A stretch of DNA of 52,802 nt from Fomitopsis serialis (taxonomy: Eukaryota > Basidiomycota > Agaricomycetes > Polyporales > Fomitopsidaceae). Positions 32,721 to 45,220 of the stretch are shown here, piece by piece. The translations under genes were made by a program, and so were the position numbers. Positions within the stretch are counted from its first letter, which is position 1. Each line of letters begins with the position of its first letter. The stretch covers positions 1-52,802 of the forward strand of contig NW_025955237.1 in the NCBI RefSeq assembly GCF_022376445.1, written 5' to 3'. The notes beneath the pieces are model-generated. The model had not been told where the DNA came from and ran no database searches. It saw only the letters and a list, made by a program, of their open reading frames with translations.

Positions 32721-34235
32721 AGGATCGGCGGGCCCGCCCGATTTCTATACACGGTGAGTACATTGCGACTCATTCGTGATATGGCGCTGGCACTTGAATA
32801 ACAAGCTGACGGAGCGTGGGCGTAGGCGGGAGGCATGCGGACGGTGAGCATGTGGCGGGAAAAGGCGAGCGGATGGCGGGGACGGGCGAGGGCGAGTGCA
32901 GACGGGTGAATGCAGATGAAGCATGGTGTGTCCGCCAACCGCGAGCGCGCCTGGCGAATGGACAGCTGACAAGCAGACAGTGAATGCACAAGGGAACAAG
33001 TAGGCGGGTACAGGGCATAATGAAGTGCAGAACGACGCAAGTGAAATACCGCACCTCGACCTACAAGCAGGGCCCACCCCGCGGTACCTCTACCGCACGC
33101 TCACCCAGGCCGATGTCGACGCAGCAACGGCCAAGCGCGGCAAGGAGAACACGACGCACATCGCCGCGGTCACCGCGGAGAACGACGAGGCTAGCGATGA
33201 GGCTCCCGTCACCACTTCGTCAACGACGTACGTCGCTGCCATTACCGACCTCGCCTCCGGCGTGCGACTGTGAGCATACAGCCGGCATGGCCGACGAACG
33301 GGTGGCGGGAGCTGCATATCTCTATATACTTATGTAGCTATTGATAATGATGCAATACCCCAGTGATGGTGTCGGATGGCCGATGACTTGTGCAAGGTAG
33401 CCTCGGTGCTACCGTCGAGGGTGTGAGCGATGTATGTCGACAATAAGCATTGGTGTGACTGTCTACGAGTCTAAGAGTACAGAGATACTCTCTGACAACT
33501 GTCTGTCTCTGAAGGCGACTGGTAAGTCTGAGCGAACTGAGCTTCTGAGAGGCGGCTGTCAGCTGATCAGATGCTCAGCAATTGCCCAATTTGCTGATGC
33601 AGACGGTACGTCGAGCATCCCACTCGATGTACACGCTGTCGACGGGAACAACGGCACGCCCGGTGTATTCACAAGCGTACCCGGCGCGCTCGTCAACCTC
33701 TCATGTACGAACGACGGCCCCGAGGTACACACTGCAAAGGTGTACCCAGTACGCACGTCACCAGCCGCAGCACCCATGTCGGAAGGCAACACGACGAACG
33801 ACGAGCTCGTTGCGTGCCTCTCCAACTTCACGAACGGGGTGCTGGGCCTGTGCAGCAGCACCAGAAGCGTGCTTGCTGCCCCCAACTCGCGAGACGGCGT
33901 GTCTGGGGAGCCTCCAAGCTCCACCAGACCGCCTCTCTAGTTCAATACCGATGCATGCAAGATGCATGCGGTGGATACATCGAGCCTGTCGCTCGATGTA
34001 AGTTATCCCCCGATGTGTGCTCTCTGCCACACGGCTGTCTTGATCGCATGCCCACCAGCATGCCGACTCGACCGCCTGCACCCATCTACCCACTCGCTTT
34101 CTCGCCACTTACCATGCTCGACGTGCCACTGAGACCTAAGAATAAGAATAAGATATTTAGATCTACGATCTCGCGTAGATAGCGCAAGAATACAGGCAGC
34201 TGAATCTGCAGATGGCAGTACCAGCCGGTGCCTAC
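32721..34235. other. Unassigned tract with GC-rich open frames
   Basis: Plus-strand frames at 33025-33273 (ending DLASGVRL) and 33434-33940 (containing VPGALVNLSCTNDGPEVH) are moderately long. They have no recognised domain, no ATG in a clear context and no splice partners I can support. No transposon signature was seen. Confidence 0.35.
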
Positions 34236-34304
34236 ACGGCGCACAGCGACAGCCACACGGCACACAGCGGCAGCCACACGGCACACAGCGGCAGCCACAC
34301 GGCA
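34236..34304. repeat. 21-nt minisatellite, about three copies
   Basis: Tandem copies of a 21-nt unit built from CAGCCACACGGCACACAGCGG. Being seven codons long, it gives a Cys-Gly-Cys-Arg-rich heptad on the minus strand, which I regard as a by-product. Confidence 0.88.
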
Positions 34305-35769
34305 GTGATCTCGGCGGACGTAGACGCTGGCCGCCCGAGTAAGAGGCGTTGCACATCCCCACATTGAACACGGAGCACCTGTAATCGTCAAGGTCTGTCA
34401 ATGTGATGAAGTCGAACAACGGAGCCTGATGTAATCCACAAGCTCAGCTCACGCACAGGCTCGCGCATCGTCGCTCCGAGTCGCAGTGACCATCAAGTCA
34501 CAAAATCTCCTCGTTCCGAGTTAACACTCCGGACCTGCGCACGAGCGGCATGGGTGTCCTTGCAACCGCTGCGAAACGCGGATCGGGGGAGTGTAAGACA
34601 AGCGTGGATATGCCTTCGGAGTTCGTGGCAGGCCAAACAATCCGATGTGTCGCACCCCAAAGTCCAATAGAAGGCGCATCATGGTACTACGAACCACTGA
34701 ACTGGTATTGGCCGTAGTGGAATGTACCAGCCGGTGAGCGTACGTGCCTATCCTAACCCACGTGTGAAATTCTATTCTGTCCGTAGAGTCCACTTACCAG
34801 CGAAACTCGGAGGCGAAAGCGGCGGCCGTACGCCACCATGTGGGCGTGGAGAATCGAGGCCATCCAAGGAAGCTGCAACCGGATCCGCCAAGTAGGAGAC
34901 CATAGCTGTGAGTATCAAGTATTGGCTTCGACGATGCTCTCGTCAGTCGTTGTACAGCACCCACCTGCATTCCGTGCTCAATCGTGGAACAGATGCAGAC
35001 AGATGTAACTTAGTTCGGAACGACAGGTTACAAAAAATACACCCGCTTATGGGCAATGCAGTGGATCCAGTCACTGGATGTGTTTCCGTAAGGATTTGGA
35101 CGCGGTTTGATGGCCTTAAACCTCAAATGAGCGTGAAGAAGCGCCCGTGAGACCCGCCGTAAACAGGTTGAGCATGAATATCCTGAAGTCCGACAACTAC
35201 AATAGGAAGGCGGCCGTGGTGCCGGCAGTGGCGTTAAGATCGAGATGACGGGAAATATATTTTGCCGCAGGCGCGCAAATGTCTAGCTCTGAAACGTCGA
35301 GAACACTGCTCTAACCACGACGATCAAGCAAGGGGGTTGGGACCCCCCTGCTTGATGGGACATTTAGAGTCGGTTGTAGGAGGCTTCACTGTGTGTCGGC
35401 ATTTGCCCGATTACCTTTTCCGGCGTTGCTGGATGGTTCGTACTGTGCTAGGCTCGTTTTCTCGTATGTGTGTCAGAATATCAATCGAAAATTGTCTGAT
35501 TTAGTGAGTTATATCGAGTGATCATTACAAATGGCTCATCTTTTGGGTAGCTAGCAAGCCGAGTGAGGGCCTACAAAGGCCTGACCTCACGATATCTACG
35601 CCGAGCAGTACCAACTTGTGGCATAACACTACCAAGACTGAACGTGTAGTTAGCTTCCGTTAAGTATGTACAACACGAAGTGTGAGTAGCTCTGAAATAC
35701 CTTGATGATACACGAAGAGCACCACATTGACCTTGCTCGAATATATCAGCGCTCTTGGTAGCTCGTAAC
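34305..35769. other. No gene recognised; one strong hairpin
   Basis: No supported coding region. At about 35322-35357 an inverted repeat pairs GATCAAGCA plus a G-run with a C-run plus TGCTTGAT around a short loop. Its role is unknown, and it is not a tRNA. Confidence 0.4.
35322..35357. repeat. G/C-rich hairpin
   Basis: Left arm ATCAAGCA then AGGGGG, right arm CCCCCC then TGCTTGAT, loop of about six bases, with one unpaired A. Confidence 0.75.
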
Positions 35770-36180
35770 CGCCCGTCCACCCTCACCTGCGTGGCCACTC
35801 TCACCTGTACGGCCGCTACCACCTGCCCACCCGTTCGCCCTTGCTCTCTGGCTACTCAGCTCGCCTGCCTGCTTGCTCGCCCACTCGTTCGATGGCCTGG
35901 CCTTCTCACCCACTTGCCTTCTCGCCCGCTCGCCCTGGCGCTCTCGCCTACCGCTTGCCCGCCCACACGCTCGCATGCCCTCTTGCCCACGGCCCCTCTC
36001 AGATACCACTCTCGCCCGTGCTCCCATCCATCCGCTTGGCCGGCCGCCCACCTCACCCGTCACCCACGCGATCGCCCACCTGCCCGCGTACCTGCTTGCC
36101 CGGGCTCATACTCTCCCACTTGCCTGTGGGCCCGCGGACCTGCCTTCACGCGCGCGGAACCCATACCCTCGCTGGCCGAT
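35770..36180 (+). repeat. Third main pyrimidine-rich tract
   Basis: Again C/T-biased on the plus strand with CGCCCGCTCGCC, CCACCTGCCC and CTTGCCC words, without a strict period. The open frames over it (for example 35755-36198) are low-complexity by-products similar to those at 25.5 and 32.2 kb. Confidence 0.7.
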
Positions 36181-39080
36181 GTGCATCCGGGCAGGTAAGG
36201 GTGCAGGTCGAGCTCGGGATACCTCCTAGCCCGGTGCCTGGCAGAGTGCAAACAGCTCAAAAACAGCTAAGCAGAGCTTTCACCCCTACCATCGATCCCG
36301 CGGATTCCCGCCACAGGTCATGCAACAGGCGCTCAAAACCTTGAGTAATGCTTACGGTGCTAGAGCTCGGAGCGGGGCCTGGCGGAGGCCTTCCGGGAGG
36401 CGTATAAGGGGAGCTGGACCTTCATGCATCGTAGAGTAGCCGCCTGGTAGATTACGTAAGCTATATTCCTGCTCGCACGTAACGGTACCGTACTCACATG
36501 CACACACGGACGTTAGAGTCTGTGCACTGGTTGACCTGTGCAGAGGCAGCGGCGACAACTTGAAGACTTCAAAATGACATCACTCTGATTCAATCGTTGT
36601 CAGTCGAGTACCGGTCATTCCTCGTGCGATGAATAATTATATAGGCACAGCACTTACATGCAGTGATTGTGACGTGCGTCCATGCTCTACGCGACAGTTG
36701 GCGAAGTCCTCGATGGCTCGAAGTGACTGTATAAGTATTCACAGGTCCTTGTATCATTGCGCACATAGCCTCCCTCTCTTCGTAGTGCGCGGCATACCAG
36801 TACGCAAGGGAAGCCACATTAGCAGGTGCAGAATACTTCTAAACGTGCGTTACGGATCTGGAGGAAGGCTCTTAACCATATTCAGGCTCCGCCTGAAGCC
36901 GATTAGAGTCAATAAAACGTCCGTAAATCCTTACGGAAACGCATCCACTGACTGGTAATGATATGTAAACCAGATGGCGAACTGCTGTCCAGGCCGCAAC
37001 GCGTCGCACGCCGGCTCAGCGCTCAGTTCCCGCCAATCCGCAACGCCGCCAAAACAGGACTTGCCTTGCGGAGGCAACGCACATCACCCCGCCGAGTCCG
37101 GGACAACGAGAGAAGAGAAGCCTCTAGAGTCGTCCCACGTAAAGGAACCGCACAACGTCGACCGTTGTCCGGCGTCGGTCGTCAAGGCCACCACCACCAG
37201 ACGCGCGCTCGCCCGAGGCGATGCCGGCGGGATCACCTGGCCCCCGGGGCGCGGATCGGCCTTCGCACCTAATCCGGCAGTCGACCTCCCATATACGGTA
37301 AGTTCAGCGTTGATCGCTCGTTGATGGTGGCGCGGCGCCGGAAGCGGAGGAGCAATATGTTGGCGATAGTTGGCAATGTCCTGATGAGAGCGGGATTACC
37401 AAATGAGCGATGGTGGCGGGTGCATCTAGCGTGGTTCGGTGGTTGGAGCCCGTAATCTAGAGGTGCGAGGCCCTGAGCGCGAGAAGTGCGCTGCGGGGCG
37501 GGAGGATGAAACTGCGAAGCAAATATTGATATTAGCACAGTGGGCATAGTGGGCATAATAGTGCGGTGGCGTACAGGTCAGGGTGCCATGAAAATTGTCG
37601 ACGGAACCAATATTGATTCAGTCAGCTCGCAGACAGAAGTGGGCGGTCAGGCGGTCTCGAAATGTTATGATAGCTGCTCCGAGGCTGTGGGTGACGGAAC
37701 CGGATGGGACTGCTTTTTTGCATTCCGAGTTTGACAAGTAAAATATGACAAGTACTTGCACTTTCGCATGCAGCTCGGTACGCCTGTGAGACAATCTGTG
37801 ATGTATGCACGATCGGTAGGAGCGAGTGACCGTACCGCGCCACCGGGGATCATGAGCACCCAGACAGCTGCAGGATCGTATGGGCAGCATACAGCGCACG
37901 AATGCAGAGAGACATATATGGAGGGACAGCTGCGCGTCACATCGTCATAGACTATGTCGTAGACATACCGAATTCGGCACCACGACCGCGGTCGGCATGT
38001 CTTGCTCACGCGGGGAGCACTGCCGATTTGCGAGCACGATGAAGGGAGGTGCGAGCCTCTCGCGATGACGAGCGGGGGCGAGGAACCACTGCGGGGCGGC
38101 ATCGATGATAAGTAACTTAGCGCATCCGTGGCGCGCTGGAGGCGCACTCGTTCCTGGACAAACTACTGCTGTGATATCCGGGTGAACGTCTGCATATCCG
38201 GATCCTGGCCTAGTACGCACCGGTGCGTGGTTTTATGATGAGCCCAGGGGTTAGCCAGACGTGCAGGACCTTGGGGCCCACATCAGCAGGTTCGGCACAC
38301 CCACACAATAGACCAAGAGAGGGCCTGCAGGGACGGCAGACGCGGTCTTTTGTCGTCGACTCGGGACGCACCACGCGCCCGATTCGAGGGATTCGCGGTT
38401 GGCTCGGCGCCGGCGTCTATGCTTGTACGAAGCCCACTTTGAGGACGCTGGCCAATGGGAGGGCGCAATTCGGATGATGCACGCGACAGTTTTGACAATC
38501 GATATTAATGGCTATCAAATTAGGCCCTGGGCGCCGGCGGCTCAGCCTGAAGGCCTGAGGGTGGCCATCGCTATCAGGCATGGCAGCGCTGACATGTTGA
38601 CGTCCCGGTGAGCATGTATCGCGACGCGAACAAGGCGTTGCTGGCAGCAGAGGATGGTCGCGTCGTGCGCAAAGGGCGAAGGTGAACGTGTTGTCAGCGA
38701 GAAGGTGATGTATTACGGGCGGGCAGACAAGGATGAAACCTAGAGTGGGAGAAGAAGCCACCTGAAGCAGCCTCGTTGAAGGTCGTCTGGCAACGTGCCC
38801 GGGGAACACAAGCGGCGAAGGCTCGTGGCTGCCAGTCAACGTCGCCCGATGGGGCTACGCGCCACAGCTCCAGGCGAACGGCTCGGCGCCTGTGGCGACG
38901 GCGGGCGCCTCGCGGCCATTCGGTACGACAGACGTGGAAAATAATCTGCGACGCCTTCAGGACCACCGTCATCCTGCAGGTATAATAACCATCGCCCTGG
39001 CGGGCCTCGTCCCTCTCCCATCTCCCCTCCCCCTTCCCACTGTCCCCTCACCGCCGGCGGCCACGACTTGCTCACTCACC
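36181..39080. other. Gene-poor tract up to the Ser/Pro-rich gene
   Basis: Almost 2.9 kb without a gene I can support. One ATG-started plus frame at 36974 runs about 105 codons to a GTAAGT donor near 37300 and could be an orphan exon. No domain or next exon was found. The last 300 bases should contain the promoter of the gene at 39081. Confidence 0.4.
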
Positions 39081-40575
39081 ATGAACGCCTTCGCTCAATA
39101 TTCCCCGCTTTTCACCTCTGGTCTCCTCACCAGGACACCCACAGCCTCGCCTTCCACGTCCCGCTCACCCTCCATAAAGCGTCGCCGCGGGAAGGCAGTG
39201 GACAGTCTGCCTTGCACGGTCAACACTGTCAGCTTCCACGCCGCTGTCCGCTTGTCGACCGACACCAGTGCCATGTTCCTTACCCTCGTACCACACCGCC
39301 AGCTGGAAGACGAGGACCGTTCGTTTCTATCGCTTGACCTCGCTGAGAGCCAGTCTATGCGGTCCATGAGCCTTCGCAGGAAAGATACAGTCACCTCGCG
39401 TGGCTCGGTCGCCCTCAGGAGGTCAGAAGCCGGGTCACCCACGGGTCGCACACAGTGAGTTTGTCATCATGACGTGCATACTCGTTCTCCGCTTTGGTGA
39501 ACGTATATCTCGAGCCACCGTTCTTGGGTGTTGTCTCTTCGCACCATTTTCCCGTGTGCCAGTATGATAATTGATACGGCTGGCCTCTCGGGAATCTGTC
39601 ACCTCCGCGTGTCTCTGTGACGTGCTAATCCGTTCCTCCTCTAGTAACCATACCTTCAGCTTCTCCCGATTTTCGCTCCCGAAACGGCCTACAGCCAAGA
39701 TGCGCAAGTCGTCTCGCGAGTCTCTTCTCCCTTCGCCCAAGCCTGCACCGTCCACCTCCCTCCCAGAACCTCCGACCTCCGCTCCGGCAGCCCCTGAGGG
39801 CCCCCGGACGTCCAAACTCTCGCTCACACTCTCGACCGACATCTCCCCTGAGCAGTGTTACTCTTCATATCGCTGGTCGCCCATGCACCGCGCATCGCAG
39901 TCCGCTCCATCCCTGCTCTCGCCCACGTCTCCCTCCCGCAAGTCCTCCATGATCCTCCCGCCCGAGTCTTCTGACCACTCCTACCTCCTGTTCTCCCCTA
40001 CCTCGCCAACTGGGTCCACACGTCGCGCAGCACCCATGCCGGCGTCAGCGCCAGCCGCTGTCCTCGCACGGAGTATGTCGTTCCGCTCGGTCGCGTCGGT
40101 TAACACGCGCCTGCGCAATCGCTCCGCGGCGCTCGCGATGCTCGAGGGGCGCACTGGACACGCGATGACGCGCGGGGGCAACTTCATGTGGATGAGCGAC
40201 GACGAAGAGGATGACGCGGAGGAGCAGGAGCGTGAGCGCGTGCGGTCGCAGGGCTCGGACGTCGGCGACGTGAACAACCGCCTGCTGCAGGTCCTTCACG
40301 AAGAGGAGGACGTCGTCATTCCGCACTCGCCTGCCACGTCGGCCGCGCGCATGTCTGTCCCTGCGTCCGCGCCTGCCCGTCAGACTCAGGAGTCGTTCCC
40401 TCCGTCGACCCGGGAGCGCTCGGATACGCGCTCCCGCTCGAACTCGACGCCGTCGAGGATGAGTAGGAGGGGGACGCTCGAGTCGCTGTTGTCGCCGCTT
40501 GCGAACTTCATCGACTTCAGGGAGGACGACGGCTCGACGCGTGGCTGGCGGAGCTTTGTTGAGTTCTCGTCATAG
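39081..40575 (+). CDS. Ser/Pro-rich protein of unknown function
   Basis: Two exons (39081-39454 and 39645-40575; 190-nt intron) join in frame to 1,305 nt (434 residues). The protein is rich in Ser, Pro, Arg and Thr and looks largely disordered. Ordered-looking pieces are NHTFSFSRFSLPKRP, RNRSAALAMLEGRTG, an acidic NFMWMSDDEEDDAEEQE stretch, and the C-terminus FIDFREDDGSTRGWRSFVEF. I recall similar C-terminal blocks in hypothetical proteins of other mushrooms but cannot name a family or function. No signal peptide or membrane segment is visible. Strong codon-level coherence over 930 nt of the second exon, with splice sites in phase, makes it a real gene. It stands alone at the right border of the repeat-rich core. 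Confidence 0.8.
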
Positions 40576-41435
40576 TCGATTGCGCCTCGCCCCCATCCTT
40601 TCGCCTGCACACGATCTCGGCGTATTCTGCTGATCTATGCGCTTGTGTACGCCCTCAGATTATTTAGTTCTGCTCTGCAACGCTCGCCGTCATGCATCGT
40701 ACGTCTGTGTACACCATCTCTCGGTCCTTTCGTTCTTGTACATCATTAATCCCGCTCGACTCTGCTCGTCTCGTCTCGTGTCTTGGCATCCCCGGACGTT
40801 CAGTTATTGCATCCCTGGACCCTGTCTGCTCTGCATTATTATGTCACTTAGCCTACACGTACATTGTTTATATCTCTCGTCTCCTCTTCTCGTCTCTGTC
40901 CTGTCGAACACTCGTACCGAACCGAACGCATTGACATTCTCATTTACCGCTTCTCATGCCCACATGCACCGCACCACGTTACGCTATCCTACTCATCGCG
41001 CTGCTCGCCGCTCGTCGCGTCGCTCACCGCGCTAATCGTCTCCCCCTCCGTCTTCCCTGGTTTCCGCCGCGTCTTGTCTTCCTTCGCTATTCGCTCCCTG
41101 TGTCGCTCTGTCTACTGTGACGACTACTGCATGTATATTTGATGCGGTGAATATGTATCCTGTTTTCTTGACGTTGGCGACTGGGCAGGCATCCTCACGG
41201 GGCAAGTTAGTTGGTGAGGCATGCGTCGTCGACGCCAGCTGTGGTTCTGACAGTGGTGCGTCCCTGAGAACGGTCAGTTGCCAGTGCTAACGTCGTTCCA
41301 TATCTTGTACAGGTGCAAAAGCTTAGACTGTAAGCATGCTAGTATGAAGTAAGTACTACATTAGTGGGGCTTGTGCAGGACTACTTACGTCGTACAATCC
41401 TTACGGTACTTATGTATATGTGTAAGGTTTGACGA
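40576..41435. other. 3' flank and intergenic DNA, no gene seen
   Basis: The tract is rich in TCTCGTCTCG and CTCTG words just after the stop codon, consistent with a pyrimidine-rich 3' untranslated region. No coding signal before the right arm begins at about 41436. Confidence 0.5.
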
Positions 41436-41654
41436 AAGCCACGCCAGCGTCTGCGGAGCACGAAATAGCATAAGGAGAAGGCGGCTTGTCCCGAATCTAT
41501 TTCTGATGTGATCTACAGCATTCAGGTCAAGCCTGCCTCTACCGTCTACGCATCCTACCTCAGACCTGAAACTCTCGGGAGGATGGCGACAGCTGTGTCC
41601 AACGTCGGTCTTCCGCTCATAATGTAGAGTAATTTGGCTGATGCGTCTGCATAG

Positions 41655-43075
41655 GTCCCTTCTCTCGAGCTCGAGAAAGTGGCATACACACAGGATCAGG
41701 ATCAGGAGCCGGTACCGGGCGATGCCCCACCGCAAACTTCCCTGCAGCCAATCCTCTCTGCTCGCATTCCCCAGGAAATCTTCGATGAGACCATCGACTG
41801 GATGGCCCGACCCACATTCCTCGGCGCGGCACTAGTGTGTACGGCATGGTACCCGCGCGCCATGCACAACCTCTATTTCACAGTCCGGATATCCACTCAC
41901 GCGCGGTTCGTGCTACTTGCGAAGCTAGCGCACGCGTATCCACGCGTCAGGAGCTGGCTCGCGACCACCCGCACGCTGTTCATGGCAGATATGAAGTTTC
42001 CCGATTACAAAATGGGATGGAGGCCGAACACTGGCCCCATCCTCCACGCAGTGCCGCTTGTCTTCGGCCGCATGATGTCGGGCTTGCAATCCCTAGATAT
42101 TGAGGGGGCTGTACATCCTCACATGCTCCACAAGTTCGCCCTCGCCCTGTCCCAGTTCAAGACCGTCAAGTCGCTGCGCCTGCGCGTCACGACGCCGAAT
42201 ACCGTCTCGCAAATCCTGTGGATCATCTCTTCGTTCCCGCAGCTCACAGACCTCGACTTGCACAGCGATACCTTCGTCGCCATACCGGAGTCTTCGGGAA
42301 ATACGAGACTTAGTCACTTCGAGCCTCGTTGTGATATCCGGCTTCGTCGCCTCCGGATTCAGACGGACGGGTTCCAGGTTCAGCCAAGTTTGACTGGCGC
42401 ATTTGTCGGTTGGCTCGTGAGGTCGGATATTTGCACCTCGCTGGATGACCTGACAGTCTGCTGGGAGAATAGCACCTCACTGCCGATGATGGTCGGATGC
42501 ACCAATAGGATCCTCCGAGCAGCCGGACCATCTCTGACTCGATATCTCGAAGAGGCCGTATATACGGGTCGGTCAAAACCTACTCCTTATTGTTGTATTG
42601 CAGCCTAACACCCGTGTCTGCCCTAGATAGCGAGCAGCATGCAAATCTTGTTCATAACACCAGTTTGAGGAGCATAGGATTCGGGCTGGGCCTCATCGAG
42701 GATGCCAAACCTACTCACCGCTGGTCTAGGCTGGTAGATAACTTGACTAGCATCCTTTCCACAGTTCGAAGCTGTCAGCTCGAGCACATATCCATGGCGT
42801 TTCTGTTCAAGATTACCGACGACGGGCTCCGAGTCGACGGTTTCCGAAAGGTCCTTGAGAACCTTAACCTGATAGGCGTCCACGACATCATGCGCCGATC
42901 TTACTTCGAACGACTGAAAGACGTCGAGATGACGATAATGACCGGACACAATTCGAGATTGCATTATGTGAGCGAGGCCGACGTCCGTCAAGAGCTCCTC
43001 GCCACGTTCCGGGCTTTACTCAAGCCGTGGTGTGATCGCAATGTAGTCCGGATCGACCTCTCCCGCAGGTGGTAA
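41655..43075 (+). CDS. F-box/leucine-rich family protein (copy D)
   Basis: Two visible exons (41655-42567 and 42627-43075; 59-nt intron) form one open coding sequence of about 450 residues. The F-box-like region SARIPQEIFDETIDWMARPT, LVCTAWYPRAMHNLYFTV and the signature ILHAVPLVFGRMMSGLQSL make it the closest relative of copy C. The in-frame codon at the place of copy C's ATG is GTG here (41679), so MAYT cannot be the start. Exon 1 is preceded by the conserved ATAG|GTCCCT junction, and the true start is probably in an unseen upstream exon; the coordinates begin at that junction. The intron donor is GTCGGT where copy C has GTAGGT, a weaker match. Apart from that the coding part is unbroken, unlike its neighbours E and the UstYa copy. 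Confidence 0.75.
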
Positions 43076-43670
43076 CTGAGACATTCCTCGGGCAATGTGA
43101 CGTGAGCGAGTTCTTGCGCATGTGCAGGCGTGTTTCTCACTTCACTTTCCCTCTTCCCATCCAGTGATTCTTGATGGATTCTGCACGGTTACCTGTGGAA
43201 ATGGCAATGGAGAGAAATCTGAGGTGCTAGCCTCAGCAGGGTAAGTGTCGAGGGCATAAGACCTGCTGAGGCCGTATGATATTGGCGGACTCGTTCCGCG
43301 CGATGCCCCCGATATCAGACATGTGCTAGCAGCGGGTGTGCTGACCATCCCCAATACACTGTGTTCTATCATCATATCACCCCCTTTTTGACGGAAAGAT
43401 TCTGCGCTATCCTGCGTAGCATAATCATGATAGGAAAAGGTGGACCAGGTAACGCTCTACACAGCGTGTGTTGATGTCAGCGGGCGGCTCTCCTGAACCG
43501 CACAGTACACAGCCTTGATGCAACGATACTTCGTCTTCTGACGACTGACAGCGCACACAATCGTTCCGGCAGGTCACCGGCAGATACCACTCGACGATGA
43601 CGACAACCTTGTCTCATGTTCGTGCTGTCTATTTTTCCGCTGTGTCTGAGCCCCGTTGATATGCGTATAG
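43076..43670. other. Spacer between F-box copies D and E
   Basis: The part to about 43375 matches the left arm at 17145-16865. The part from about 43390 to 43670 has no left-arm counterpart and belongs to the extra F-box E segment, probably with its promoter or 5' exon. Confidence 0.55.
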
Positions 43671-45087
43671 GTTACAACCCCTGCCGCAGAAGCTCTGCAC
43701 ACACAGATCGGCGAAGGGACCGATCTAGGCACACTACCGCCGACTCTGTCCGCTCGCATTGCGCTCGAGATCTATGAAGATATCATCGACTACATGGAGC
43801 AGTGTGCACTGCCCCGTGCCGCGCTGGTCTGCTGGGTATGGTACCCCCGTGCCATGCACAATCTCTACTCCACTGTTGAGGTCAACACTCGCACGAGCTT
43901 CGACATGCTCTTGAAGCAGGCTCGTACGTCGACGCGCGTCAAGCATGGCTCGCAACTACGCGCACGCTGATCGCCGCCATGACTTCCTCGACTACGATCA
44001 ATGTACTACGGGGAGAAAGGATGGCCGCTTTCTTCATGCACTGCCCTTGCCTTCGGCCGTACGATGTCCGGCATACATACCCTCCAGATGGGCGGCAGCC
44101 TATATCCTGCCATGCTTGCGACGTTCGTGATGGCATGGTCTCAATTCACAAGTCTCCGCACGCTGCGGCTGTCCGATCTCGAGCTGAACAGCGTCACCCA
44201 ATTGCGGTGGATCGCTTGTGCCTTCTCAGAGCTCAAAGAACTCGCTCTATACGGAAGCGACCTTGCACTGCGACAGTCTGCGAGCAATGCCCAACATGTC
44301 ATGTTCCAACCCGGGTCTCGCGTCCCGAAGCTCCATCGTCTCGAGATCGACACGTACAGCTACGACGTAAGCAGGTGGAGACCATTATTGACTGGCTCGC
44401 ATACTCGGGCGTCTGCACCTCCCTCGGCGAACTGACGGTCTACTTGACGAACGAACCCGGAAGAAGTCTCGACCCCCTCGACAGGCTCCTCGCAGCAGCA
44501 GAAGCATCGTATTACGAGTTCGTCAATGACGACGCCCTCAGCATTCTGGCTGGGTTCCTTCCAGCTCGCCGTCAGTGTAGAAATTTTACGTCCAACACAT
44601 CCTTGCGAACTCTGCACTTCATGCTGCACGCCATTGATGAAGACTAGCCTCTCCACAAATGGCCCTTGGCAGCGGACAAGATACGCGGCGTCTTGGCTAC
44701 TGTCCGGAGCCACGAGCTTACGTAACTATCTGGTCCTCGTTCAACCTACACGGAAACGCGTTCGACGAACTTCGCCTCATACATGGGCAGCTTGACCTAC
44801 GGGGACGGCACAGCGTCATGGACCAACCGTACTTTGACCAGTTGACGAGGGTCAAAGTTATGATGATGGTCAATTACGATTCGCGGAAACGGAGCAAGAC
44901 TGAGGCCGATGACATCGCCCGAGAACTCGCTCTGTTCCTCCAAAACGTACTCGGACCATGGAACGTTCGCGGTATAGTCCTGCACGAGTGGCGGTCAGCC
45001 CCATACATCAAGAATGTGAGCACGCATCATTTGGGCAGTACTTATCGCGTTCTGATTACATCCTCCTCCAAAATGACTGTCCGATAG
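43671..45087 (+). pseudogene. Broken F-box/leucine-rich gene (copy E)
   Basis: Starts at an ATAG|GTTACA junction like the one in copies C and D. It encodes SARIALEIYEDIIDYMEQC, LVCWVWYPRAMHNLYSTV, then ALAFGRTMSGIHTLQM-like and leucine-rich parts. The conserved reading continues only by changing frame near 43945, near 44045 (within a C-run) and near 44370. In-frame stops also occur at 44645-44647 (TAG) and shortly after near 44717 (TAA). The C-terminal part from about 44720 is coherent (FDQLTRVKVMMMVN; LFLQNVLGPWNVRGIVL). With several shifts and stops this is most simply a pseudogene. It is absent from the left arm. Confidence 0.75.
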
Positions 45088-45220
45088 CACTGAGCGTAAC
45101 CGAAGATATGGTCAGACGTGCGGTGATGATAGTACTCTATACATTGCACCCTCTACTACAGAGGTCGCGGAACAAGACGAGCTACGGTCGAAGAGAAATT
45201 GACTAAACGTAAAAACCCGT

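Noticed and set aside
32190..32801. Arg/Ser/Pro-rich open frame of about 200 codons
   Set aside because: It is a by-product of the 24-nt minisatellite and C/T bias, with no domain.
35280..35345. A minus-strand stretch with GTTTCAGAGCTAGAC that resembles a CRISPR guide scaffold, and a GTGGTTAGAGCAG word that resembles a tRNA D arm
   Set aside because: Only short chance similarities. There is no scaffold structure, array, cas gene or complete cloverleaf, and the genome is eukaryotic.
42100..42393. Additional frames inside F-box copy D
   Set aside because: The leucine-rich family reading in the main frame is continuous and conserved with copy C; these are shadows.
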